The notes beneath the pieces were generated by a model that was given only the letters and a program-made list of their open reading frames with translations, was not told where the DNA came from and did not search any database. A stretch of DNA of 64,000 bases. It comes from an uncultured Aquimarina sp. Its GTDB lineage: Bacteria > Bacteroidota > Bacteroidia > Flavobacteriales > Flavobacteriaceae. Both the position numbers and the translations under genes were made by a program. The stretch spans positions 186,001-250,000 of the forward strand of contig CANMTP010000003.1 of NCBI GenBank assembly GCA_947500845.1. The letters run 5' to 3'. Below, in pieces: positions 1 to 7,859 of this stretch (the stretch's first letter is position 1; each line of letters starts with the position of its first letter).

Positions 1-192
1 TTGCATCAAAAGCAATAAACCCAAGTCTTCTTTCTGTACCAAAGACATATTATTTATCTGTTCTTGTTTCTTATGCTCAATATACCAGATAATTGCATTT
101 TCCATTACTTTTTTTACGCTGGAGTTCTCTATTGCAGCAATCAGTTTTAATTTAGGTATTATTTGATCGTCTATATCTATAATTTTTCTCAT
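1..192 (-). CDS. Partial small protein, probable ribbon-helix-helix regulator
   Basis: The ATG lies at 192 and the frame stays open for 64 codons to the left edge, so the C-terminus is missing. The protein starts MRKIIDIDDQIIPKLK and continues with a predicted helix (about residues 11-20), a turn (IENSS) and a longer helix (about 25-45) rich in charged residues. A short strand followed by two helices is the layout of ribbon-helix-helix DNA-binding proteins and of many antitoxins. That is a judgement from pattern only; no partner gene can be seen because the window ends. The DNA just upstream of its start is almost pure A+T. Confidence 0.5.
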   Translation of the reverse strand, partial: MRKIIDIDDQIIPKLKLIAAIENSSVKKVMENAIIWYIEHKKQEQINNMSLVQKEDLGLLLLMQ

Positions 193-236
193 TATATATT
201 TTATATATATTATATGTTAAATATATATAATTAATT
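193..236. promoter_or_regulatory. A+T-only tract upstream of the RHH-like gene, possible operator
   Basis: This stretch consists almost entirely of alternating TATA/ATAT runs containing short palindromes. It lies directly upstream of the minus-strand start at 192. Small ribbon-helix-helix proteins often autoregulate by binding such repeats. The operator role is an inference; I see no clear conserved half-site. Confidence 0.25.
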
Positions 237-365
237 GGAAAAAAACGACTACAAGATGACGAAGTCAATTATTTTGATAAAAAACATTGTAGTGCAACAA
301 AGCTTGTAGAAATAAACTTTCTTAATTGGTTAGTTTAAGCTATAATGAATAATAGTCTACGAATT

Positions 366-398
366 TTTGTAAAATGATTTTTTGATGAATTATATTTG
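366..398 (+). promoter_or_regulatory. Bacteroidota-type promoter for the CvpA-like gene
   Basis: A TTTG (-33 element) at 366-369 is followed, after 21 nt, by TATATTTG at 391-398. This matches the Bacteroidota primary sigma consensus TTTG-N19-21-TAnnTTTG. Transcription would start near 405, leaving a short leader before the ATG at 419. It is the best promoter match I found in the window. Confidence 0.7.
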
Positions 399-418
399 AA
401 GACAATTACCATTGATTA

Positions 419-916
419 ATGAATTACATTGATATTATTCTAGGGATACTTTTATTATGGGGAATGATAAAAGGCCTTAGTAAAGGATTATTTGCCTCCT
501 TAGCTTCTTTAGTTGCACTTATTGTAGGAATTTATATCGCTGTCCACTTTTCGCATTTTGCAGTAAGTTTTGTACGGCAATATGTAGATTGGTCTGAAGG
601 AGCTATGAAATTAACAGCTTTTGCTTTGACCTTTATTGTCGTGGTTATATTAGTCTCTTTGGCCGGCAAGTTATTAACGAAAATCGCAGATTACGCAGCT
701 TTAGGAATTCTAAATAAAATTCTTGGTGGTGCTTTCGGAATTCTAAAAATGGGATTTATTGCTAGCGTAATTATTATATTTATCAATGCTATAAATAGTA
801 ATATCACCTTCATCAAACAGGAAACACTAGATTCTTCCCTGCTATATCATCCAGTAAGTAGAATTGCTCCTGCTGTACTCCCTAGTGTATTAAAAGAAAA
901 CTCATCAAAAGAATAA
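419..916 (+). CDS. CvpA family membrane protein
   Basis: A 165-residue protein with four hydrophobic segments at roughly 5-25, 28-50, 65-85 and 100-123. The opening MNYIDIILGILLLWGMIKGL with the following GLFASLASL is typical of the CvpA (colicin V production) family, whose N-terminus carries a D-I-I/V-G..xGxxKG..G pattern. CvpA proteins sit in the inner membrane and have been linked to colicin export and envelope stress; the exact function in Bacteroidota is not settled. The gene stands alone behind its own good promoter and converges with the SulP gene downstream, with 22 nt between them. The ATG at 419 fits the start of the first membrane helix. Confidence 0.85.
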   Translation: MNYIDIILGILLLWGMIKGLSKGLFASLASLVALIVGIYIAVHFSHFAVSFVRQYVDWSEGAMKLTAFALTFIVVVILVSLAGKLLTKIADYAALGILNKILGGAFGILKMGFIASVIIIFINAINSNITFIKQETLDSSLLYHPVSRIAPAVLPSVLKENSSKE

Positions 917-938
917 TCTGTAGATGCTCTAAAAAGAA

Positions 939-2807
939 TTAAACTTGATCTGCATCAGGTACATCTTCTACTACGCTTTTTAAATATTCAATACTAGATT
1001 CAAAATCATCAAACACGCAATCTTCAGGCACGAGATCGGGGATGATATCGATACTTTTTGCAAGATATAAGGGTTGTTTTTGAATCCCAACAATATGAGT
1101 TTTAATTCCTTTTTGTTCTAGTCCCAGAATGATTTCTTCGAGCGTATACACTCCAGATTGATCCATATAGGGTACTCGATCCATTCTTAGAATAACATGC
1201 GTGGCTGAGTCGGGTATTTGCTTTGCTAGTTGTTGTAATTCGCTAGTCGATCCGAAAAATACCGGCCCGTTAAGATGTTTTATAAAAATTTCTTCTTTAA
1301 GTTCTTTTGGAAAACTACGTTCATCTTTCCATAATTGATTTAAATTATTACTCTTAAGACCCTGATAAGATTCTATCCGAGACTCACTAGCAGTAACATC
1401 TCCCATTTTTTTCATAAACGTTAAAGATGCTAAAACCAAACCTATACCAACCGCATATACCAAATCCCATACCACAGAAAGTACTAGAACGAGAAACATA
1501 ATAAGAACTTCTATTTTAGGCATGCTCGGGATAGCTTTCAACCCCCTATAGTCCATTACTCCAATCCCAACGGTAATTAAAATACCTGCAAGCACAGCGG
1601 CAGGAATTTGAGACGCGATGGGTCCCAAGGCTAATAAAACGACAAGTAATAGAACCCCTGCTATCATACCCGACAATCTTGTTTTACCTCCAGCATTAAT
1701 ATTCACCACTGTTCTAATAGTTGCTCCTGCCCCGGGGATTCCACCAAAAAACGCTGCAATACTATTTCCAATTCCCTGCCCCACCAATTCTTTGTTTGGG
1801 TTGTGTCTAGTCTTGGTCATATTATCAGCTACTACTGAAGTCAATAAAGAGTCTATGGCACCCAAAAATGCAAGTGATAATGCTGTAAAAATGTAAGGTG
1901 TAATGGCCATTAGACTGAAATCAGTAATTATCGTCAAATTAGGTATGGGAAATCCACTCGGAATTTCTTCGATAGGCCTGTATGGTAATCCAAAGCCGTA
2001 CGCTGCACCAGATACAACCAGCAATGCCACCAATGTGCTCGGAACAGCAGTAGTTATTCTTTTAAATCCGTAAATTATCACTATAGTAAAGACACAAAGA
2101 ATAAGTTCTAAATAATTTATATTCTTTATCGCTCTGGGAAGACTTTTTATTGCTCCTACAACCCCAGATGCATTACTTTGAGCAAGTGTTACGGCCTCTA
2201 GTCTAATTTCTTCTTCCGAAATATTTTCTGCTCTTTTGATAGTTTCTTTGAAATCTTCTAAGACAAGAATCCCTTCTCCTGCTTCCTCTTTAAGGATTTT
2301 ATCGAGAATTACCTCCTCGGCTTCTGGTTTAAATCTTTCTACGTATTCATCGTCCTCTTTAGGATAATATCCCAATGCCGGCAAAAATTGAGTGACTAAA
2401 ATCATCACCCCTATAGCGGTCATAAAACCAGACACCACCGGATAAGGAATATATCTAATGTATTTTCCAATACCAACTGCCCCTAAACCGATTTGCATCA
2501 AACCTGCCAGAAGGAACACTGTTAAAATTGCAGGTAATGCTTTATTTACGTCTCCATTATTCGCACCTATTAAACCAGCAATCACCAGCATGCTTACCGC
2601 TGTCATTGGTGCTGTGGGTCCGGAAATCTGAGTATTGGTTCCTCCAAAAAGAGCAGCAAAAAAGCTAATAAAAATTGCACCATATAATCCAGCACTTGGT
2701 CCTAGCCCAGAAGAAACCCCAAAAGCTAATGCCAATGGTAATGCAACAATTCCTGCAGTTAAACCACCAAAAGCATCTCCTCTAAGATTGCTAAAAAAAC
2801 CTTTCAT
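939..2807 (-). CDS. SulP family anion transporter with STAS domain (copy 1)
   Basis: I chose the ATG at 2807 (MKGFFSNLRGDAFGG, 622 aa); the frame also has a TTG four codons upstream. The first ~145 residues hold the conserved SulP core, including GLTAGIVALPLALAFG and QISGPTAPMT. The C-terminus (about 535-615) is a STAS domain with a DQSG motif. SulP proteins move sulfate, bicarbonate or other anions, and the carbonic anhydrase next door favours bicarbonate. An unusual charged, helical insertion of roughly 45-80 residues (about 150-230) lies between membrane helices and is absent from the second SulP at 3653-5239. A hairpin terminator lies between this gene and the carbonic anhydrase gene, so the two may be separate transcripts. 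Confidence 0.88.
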   Translation of the reverse strand: MKGFFSNLRGDAFGGLTAGIVALPLALAFGVSSGLGPSAGLYGAIFISFFAALFGGTNTQISGPTAPMTAVSMLVIAGLIGANNGDVNKALPAILTVFLLAGLMQIGLGAVGIGKYIRYIPYPVVSGFMTAIGVMILVTQFLPALGYYPKEDDEYVERFKPEAEEVILDKILKEEAGEGILVLEDFKETIKRAENISEEEIRLEAVTLAQSNASGVVGAIKSLPRAIKNINYLELILCVFTIVIIYGFKRITTAVPSTLVALLVVSGAAYGFGLPYRPIEEIPSGFPIPNLTIITDFSLMAITPYIFTALSLAFLGAIDSLLTSVVADNMTKTRHNPNKELVGQGIGNSIAAFFGGIPGAGATIRTVVNINAGGKTRLSGMIAGVLLLVVLLALGPIASQIPAAVLAGILITVGIGVMDYRGLKAIPSMPKIEVLIMFLVLVLSVVWDLVYAVGIGLVLASLTFMKKMGDVTASESRIESYQGLKSNNLNQLWKDERSFPKELKEEIFIKHLNGPVFFGSTSELQQLAKQIPDSATHVILRMDRVPYMDQSGVYTLEEIILGLEQKGIKTHIVGIQKQPLYLAKSIDIIPDLVPEDCVFDDFESSIEYLKSVVEDVPDADQV

Positions 2808-2865
2808 ACGATACCCCAATTTTCTTGAATAACAATAATAGTAAAACTATTGAGAAATAACACAT

Positions 2866-2900
2866 AAAAGCACCATCCCGATTATAGTGATGGTGCTTTT
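2866..2900 (-). terminator. Hairpin terminator after the carbonic anhydrase gene
   Basis: A perfect 12-bp stem (arms 2866-2877 and 2889-2900) encloses an 11-nt loop, with T/A runs on both sides. It lies 24 nt past the carbonic anhydrase stop and upstream of SulP copy 1, so it would end the carbonic anhydrase transcript. The flanking A/T runs would let it work in either direction. Confidence 0.75.
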
Positions 2901-2924
2901 TTGGGAAAAGTTTATGATTGACTT

Positions 2925-3554
2925 TTATTCGAAAAAGGTGACTTTTCCATCGTTTATATCATACATGCCACCAAGAATCAATATATCACCGCGATCTTCC
3001 ATTTCTCGAAGTACTTCGCTTTCTTTTCTAATATTATCTATTGTCATGTGTACGTTCTTTATGGCAACCTCATTCACAAAATCTATATTTTTTGAATTTC
3101 GTAATGTTGTATCAGTAGGTTCTTTAACGGCCGCAACAGCAGGTTTAATTTTACTAATAAGGGCAGTAAGATTACCCAATTGCGCATCATCACAAGCTCC
3201 TTTGATCGCACCGCAGCTGGTATGACCCAAAACCAGCACTAATTTGGTCCCTGCTAATTTACAAGCGAACTCCATACTCCCTAAAATATCTTCGTTTACA
3301 AAATTTCCCGCAACTCTTGCACTAAAAATATCTCCTATTCCCTGATCAAAAATCAATTCTGACGACACTCTCGAATCAATACAACTTAAAATCGTAGCAA
3401 AGGGAAATTGTCCACTTTTTGTATCACTTACTTGCTCTAGAAGATCTCTACCGGCTTTTTTATTCTTCAGAAATCTTTCATTTCCCTCTTTTAGAAGTTG
3501 AACTGCCATTTGTGGGGTTATTGCCGCTTGTGTTTCTTTGGTATGCGCTTTCAT
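2925..3554 (-). CDS. Beta-class carbonic anhydrase
   Basis: Converts CO2 and water to bicarbonate and a proton. The 209-residue protein has the beta-class zinc site: Cys58-x-Asp60-x-Arg62 (ILSCIDSR) and His111-x-x-Cys114 (GHTSCGAIKGA). The Asp-Arg dyad is intact. There is no signal peptide, so it should be cytoplasmic. It lies between two SulP transporters on the same strand, which suggests that bicarbonate uptake or export is coupled to CO2 hydration. Heterotrophic flavobacteria need bicarbonate for carboxylases, and the cluster could also serve pH control. The ATG at 3554 is the first in frame, and length and motif spacing are normal for the family. Confidence 0.93.
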   Translation of the reverse strand: MKAHTKETQAAITPQMAVQLLKEGNERFLKNKKAGRDLLEQVSDTKSGQFPFATILSCIDSRVSSELIFDQGIGDIFSARVAGNFVNEDILGSMEFACKLAGTKLVLVLGHTSCGAIKGACDDAQLGNLTALISKIKPAVAAVKEPTDTTLRNSKNIDFVNEVAIKNVHMTIDNIRKESEVLREMEDRGDILILGGMYDINDGKVTFFE

Positions 3555-3652
3555 CTGTTTTTATGTGTTATTTATATTGTAAAAAGAATTCCTAAATAAG
3601 CGATTGATACGAAAAACATTATTTGGACCTTCTCGTTTTATTTCTTAAAGTT

Positions 3653-5239
3653 TTATGTCGTCTTTGGCCTTAGTTTAAAAAATTCTATAAAACTGCTGGG
3701 ATTTTCAATCTCCCCTCTTTCTGAGATCAATTTAATATCTATATGCTTGTTTTTTGCTTTTTCTGAAAAATCCTCCAGAATTTCGATAATATCATTATCT
3801 AAATATCTTGTTTTTCTAACGTCTAATGTAAGATAAGTATCTTCTGGTAATTGATCAAGCTCCTTAAGGATAGCCCCTTTGTTAAAAAAGGTAACTTCTT
3901 CTGCTAAAGTCATCTTTACTCTATGTTTGCCATTGCTAACATCCTCGATATGCAGGAAGTGAGAATTTTGGTAGCTTTTTAAAAGAATAACAGCAATTCC
4001 TACCAAAAGACCCAGACCAATTCCTACTAAAAGATCTGTAAAAACAATCCCAACAACAGTTACCGTAAAGGGTAGAAACTGTTTCCATCCAAGTGTATAC
4101 ATTTTTTTGAATAATGCTGGTTTCGCTAATTTATATCCTACAATAAGCAAAACTGACGCTAAAACCGATAGTGGTATCATATTTAATAATCTAGGTATTA
4201 GAATCACCGAAATTAAAAGAAAGAAACCATGGATGATTGCAGACATTTTGCTTTTCCCGCCAGACTGAATATTTGCAGAGCTTCTTACTATTACTTGTGT
4301 AATTGGTAACCCTCCAATCATTCCAGAAATGATATTTCCCGTTCCCTGTGCCAACAACTCTCTGTTCGTAGGTGTTACGTGTTTTTCGGGATCTAATTTA
4401 TCTGTCGCTTCAACACATAAAAGTGTTTCCAAACTTGCCACTAAGGCAATAGTGAATGCTGTTACCCAAACATCTGTTCGACCTATAACAGCAAAATTAG
4501 GAAAACTAAACTGTCCTAAGAACGAAGACAAATCTCCTGGTATGGGTACACTAACCAAATGCTCTTGTGAGATAGCCAGGTTCTCATGATCTTTGGTGAA
4601 AACATAAAAAAGGATTCCTACTACAACAGCAACTAATGGCCCTTGTATTAGTTGAAAAATTTTAGCTTTTTTAGTCAAAACTTTATCCCATAAGATTAAT
4701 ATGCCGAGACCTATAATTGCAATGATAGTAGCACCAGGGCTAATAAAGTTAATCGAATTGATGATTTCTGAAAAGGTATTTTCTCCATCAACCTGAATGA
4801 AAGCAAAATCCCCTTCTGGATCGACATCATATCCAAAAAAATGCGGAATTTGTTTTAGAATGATTATAATTCCGATACCTGTGAGCATTCCTTTAATTAC
4901 TGAGGATGGGAAGTAATATCCGATAATACCAGCTTTTAAAATTCCAAAAACCAACTGGATAATACCACCGAGTACTACTGCAACCAAGAAATTTTCGTAA
5001 CCTCCCAGTGCAGCAATAGAACTTAATACTATAGCTGCCAAACCTGCTGCAGGCCCACTTACACCAATTTGAGAACCACTCAAGGCTCCCACAATAATTC
5101 CTCCTACGATTCCTGCGATTACTCCCGAAAATAGAGGTGCGCCACTTGCCAATGCAATCCCCAAACACAAAGGTAATGCTACAAAAAACACTACTATACT
5201 TGCCGGTAAATCATTTTTTAAATTCTTAAAAATGTTCAT
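3653..5239 (-). CDS. SulP family anion transporter with STAS domain (copy 2)
   Basis: A 528-residue SulP transporter. The N-terminal part has the conserved VVFFVALPLCLGIALASGAP and SGPAAGLAAIV segments, about ten further membrane helices follow, and a compact STAS domain occupies roughly 435-520. It lacks the long cytoplasmic insertion of copy 1, so the two are diverged paralogues and not a recent duplication. It lies 98 nt upstream of the carbonic anhydrase gene on the same strand and may be co-transcribed with it. SulP proteins of this subfamily are often annotated as sulfate permeases, but pairing with carbonic anhydrase makes bicarbonate the more likely substrate. Sequence alone does not settle this. 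Confidence 0.88.
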   Translation of the reverse strand: MNIFKNLKNDLPASIVVFFVALPLCLGIALASGAPLFSGVIAGIVGGIIVGALSGSQIGVSGPAAGLAAIVLSSIAALGGYENFLVAVVLGGIIQLVFGILKAGIIGYYFPSSVIKGMLTGIGIIIILKQIPHFFGYDVDPEGDFAFIQVDGENTFSEIINSINFISPGATIIAIIGLGILILWDKVLTKKAKIFQLIQGPLVAVVVGILFYVFTKDHENLAISQEHLVSVPIPGDLSSFLGQFSFPNFAVIGRTDVWVTAFTIALVASLETLLCVEATDKLDPEKHVTPTNRELLAQGTGNIISGMIGGLPITQVIVRSSANIQSGGKSKMSAIIHGFFLLISVILIPRLLNMIPLSVLASVLLIVGYKLAKPALFKKMYTLGWKQFLPFTVTVVGIVFTDLLVGIGLGLLVGIAVILLKSYQNSHFLHIEDVSNGKHRVKMTLAEEVTFFNKGAILKELDQLPEDTYLTLDVRKTRYLDNDIIEILEDFSEKAKNKHIDIKLISERGEIENPSSFIEFFKLRPKTT

Positions 5240-5379
5240 AGTTATAAAAATTTGTCGTTCTTCCCTATACTTAGGATTAAGAACAATTTGATAAAATAGA
5301 TTTGAAAAAGATTAGAAAAAAGGAATATCTTCTTTTGCAAAATAAGGACCACTTTTCGAATCAAATGACTAAAGATGTA

Positions 5380-5703
5380 CTATGAAAATTCTGGTGGAGG
5401 TGTATTCTTTTCAAGATATACCGAAGAATTGGGGTTAAATAGATCAGGATAAAAGCTATCCACTGAATCTATTAATGAAGAAACTCTATCATCGTTATTC
5501 TGAGAAATCTTATCTTTTTCTTTGAGGTCTTCCTTTTCTGAACTTTCCTTTTCTTTTTGTTCAGAACTTTCAGATTCTTCAATAGCAATAGAGGTCTGAT
5601 TGTCATCACTGTAAAAATTAATCAAAACAAGACCGTAATTTGAGATATTTAGAAGAAATCCCAAAACAATCAAGTACTTTGCTATGTATAACTTTATCAT
5701 CAT
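5380..5703 (-). CDS. Small membrane-anchored hypothetical protein
   Basis: A 107-residue protein I do not recognise. An N-terminal hydrophobic helix (about 5-30) is followed by a highly charged, Glu/Lys/Ser-rich stretch (about 40-72) and a short C-terminal tail ending in PPPEFS. It could be an N-anchored envelope protein or a secreted protein with an uncleaved signal. It lies 140 nt upstream of SulP copy 2 in the same direction, so it may open the SulP/carbonic anhydrase operon. The low-complexity middle makes its function hard to read. Start at ATG 5703 (MMIKLYIAKYL), with a second ATG at the next codon. Confidence 0.6.
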   Translation of the reverse strand: MMIKLYIAKYLIVLGFLLNISNYGLVLINFYSDDNQTSIAIEESESSEQKEKESSEKEDLKEKDKISQNNDDRVSSLIDSVDSFYPDLFNPNSSVYLEKNTPPPEFS

Positions 5704-5886
5704 TTAGAAAGGCTAAGGTAGCTAAAATAACAGTATTACTTTCAAAATTTGTTAAACGAATTGTAAATCTATTTAATAATTTGTTAGGCTTTTAGATTAT
5801 TATCAGAACTTTTCTTATATATCAAAAATATACTAAATAATCTGTTCTTTGTTTAATAATTAACTTAAAGCGGTATTTTAATCGTA

Positions 5887-7093
5887 TTGAAAACTAGTAG
5901 ACCAAATAGAATAGTAATTATAGATGCCCTAAGAGGTTTTGCACTTGCAGGTGTAGCACTAGTGCATATGACCGAACAATATATAGCTTCAGCCCCTACA
6001 GACAACTTAATGGAAGTGACAAATGGCACTTTTGACAATATATTGAGTGGTATTATTGGATTTTTTATCATGGGTAAATTTTTTGCTTTATTCTCCATAT
6101 TATTTGGTTTGAGCTTCTTTATTCAAATGGAATCTGCAGCAAATCGAGGACAAAATTTTGCAGGTCGTTTTCTTTGGAGGGTATTTTTGCTTTTTATGAT
6201 CGGATACATACATCAAATTTTCTATAAAGGAGATATTTTAACGATCTATGCCCTCTTGGCACCTTTTCTTATTCCTTTTTATAAGATAAATAACAAATTG
6301 GGTGATACTCATATCGGGATGTTTTTTACTTAGTATTCCAAGATTTATTTCTTACATGATATTAGGTACAGAAAGCGCTTTTAGTTTTTCATCTTTTATG
6401 GATTTTAATAGTGAATTGAACAATTCGTACATTAATACACTTAAAGAAGGAAACATAAGGGATGTACTTATCGCGAATGCTGGCCAGGGAATGCTACAAA
6501 AAATGGATTTTCAAATTAGCTTTTTTGGAAGATTCTATTTAACTTATGGATACTTTCTAATTGGTTTATGGCTTGGTAAAATAGGGTTGTTTCAAAATGT
6601 TGAAAACAATATCCCTATAATAAAAAGATGGCTAATTAGAGCATTAGTGTTTTTTATCATTACTTTATTAATCACCGGAGGTTTATTTGCTTTGGCACCT
6701 CAACCTGTTGATTTTAAAAGCTGGATACATGTATTGGGTATTAATGCCTACGACTGGTCTAATATGGCCCTTACTGCTATTATTCTATGTGGTTTTATCT
6801 TGATTTATATGAAAAATCGGGGAGGAAAATATTTGTCCTTTTTTGCTCCATACGGAAGAATGGCGCTTACAAATTACATCTTTCAATCAATTATTGGTAC
6901 CTCAATACTGTTTGGATGGGGTCTTGGTTTTCTAGGAAAAATCCAAACTTCTTTTCTTTTTGTTATCGCTATAATTTTAATCGCTTTTCAAACCATATTT
7001 AGCAAAATTTGGCTCACCCATTTTAGATATGGCCCGTTAGAATGGTTATGGAGAAGCGCTACTCTGGGCAAACTACAATCATTTAAAAAATGA
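5887..7093 (+). pseudogene. DUF418 family membrane protein, split by a one-base frameshift
   Basis: Two overlapping frames together make one DUF418-type multi-pass membrane protein of about 400 residues. The first frame begins at a TTG (5887) with KTSRPNRIVIIDALRGFALAG, whose DALRGFALAG is the family's opening helix, and stops at 6331-6333. The second frame carries the rest (ILISGCFLLSIPRF to the stop at 7091-7093), including the DUF418 region near the C-terminus (YGRMALTNYIFQSIIG). Removing one G from the GGG run at 6299-6301 joins KINNKL directly to VILISGCF. It is therefore either a true frameshift mutation or a one-base sequencing error. DUF418 proteins are thought to be transporters or acyltransferase-like membrane proteins; their substrate is unknown. 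Confidence 0.8.
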
Positions 7094-7096
7094 CCA

Positions 7097-7846
7097 TTAC
7101 AGCTCTCTTAGATCTGTTGCAGGAATCCAACCAATTTTACCATCGGCAAGTTTAATCTTTTTCCAATTATTTATGGTTTCTGTTACTTGTACTTTAGTTC
7201 CTTCATGAAGTTGAAATACTTCTTCACTACGCAAATTTGGTTCGCTCTTTATTGTGGTTTCTTGTGCAAAAATGATAGCAAACTGATTCTTTTTAATGGT
7301 ATCATATTGTCTAAATGCAAAAAATAACCCAAACAAACCAAAAAACAGAATCAACCAGGATCCAACAAAAAACAATCTTTTTCTTGATGAAACATAAGCG
7401 GTATAATACAATATAAAAAGTACAACAAACAATATCACGCATATCACTGAAAACCAAGCCCAGTTATCATAGGTGATTGCATTAGTAAGTCTATTAAATA
7501 TTCTGGAGACAATACCTTCTGGAATTACATCGATCGCATCGATTGTAGCGTTTTGGGCAAAGATTAGGTTATTTTTGATATCATTATCGTAGGGTGCCAA
7601 CTTTAATGCCTTTTCATAGTAGTAAATACTTGGACCAATATTGGTAAGTTTATAATGGGCATTCCCTAAATTGTAATACAATGATGCTGATTCTTTGCCA
7701 GCATCCAAAACAGATTTGTAAGCATCTATAGCTTCCTGATATTTTTCTTGATTATACAGCGAATTTCCCCTCTGAAATGCTTCTTCATCCTGTGAAAAAG
7801 CCATAGTTACTATCAAAAAAATAAATATTTCAAATGCTCTTTTCAC
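7097..7846 (-). CDS. batE: BatE, TPR and SH3 domain membrane protein
   Basis: Last gene of the Bat operon. The longest frame starts inside batD, but the GTG at 7846 gives a proper signal/anchor sequence (KRAFEIFIFLIVTMAFSQ) directly after the batD stop, so I use it (249 aa). Two or three TPR units follow (about 20-100; SLYYNLGNAHYKL), then two membrane helices (about 130-180) and a C-terminal bacterial SH3 domain (about 190-249; GKIGWIPATDLREL). Bat proteins form an inner-membrane/periplasmic complex; TPR and SH3 modules suggest a scaffold that may touch peptidoglycan. It converges with the DUF418 gene, only 3 nt away. Confidence 0.85.
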   Translation of the reverse strand: MKRAFEIFIFLIVTMAFSQDEEAFQRGNSLYNQEKYQEAIDAYKSVLDAGKESASLYYNLGNAHYKLTNIGPSIYYYEKALKLAPYDNDIKNNLIFAQNATIDAIDVIPEGIVSRIFNRLTNAITYDNWAWFSVICVILFVVLFILYYTAYVSSRKRLFFVGSWLILFFGLFGLFFAFRQYDTIKKNQFAIIFAQETTIKSEPNLRSEEVFQLHEGTKVQVTETINNWKKIKLADGKIGWIPATDLREL

Positions 7847-7859
7847 TTTTTTCGCAATT

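Noticed and set aside
5840-5880. Promoter for the DUF418 gene (TTTG, 22 nt, TATTTTAA)
   Set aside because: The second box does not match TAnnTTTG and the spacing is too long; it was left out.
6302-7093. Separate gene starting at GTG 6302
   Set aside because: It is the second half of the DUF418 protein; removing one G upstream gives one continuous protein.
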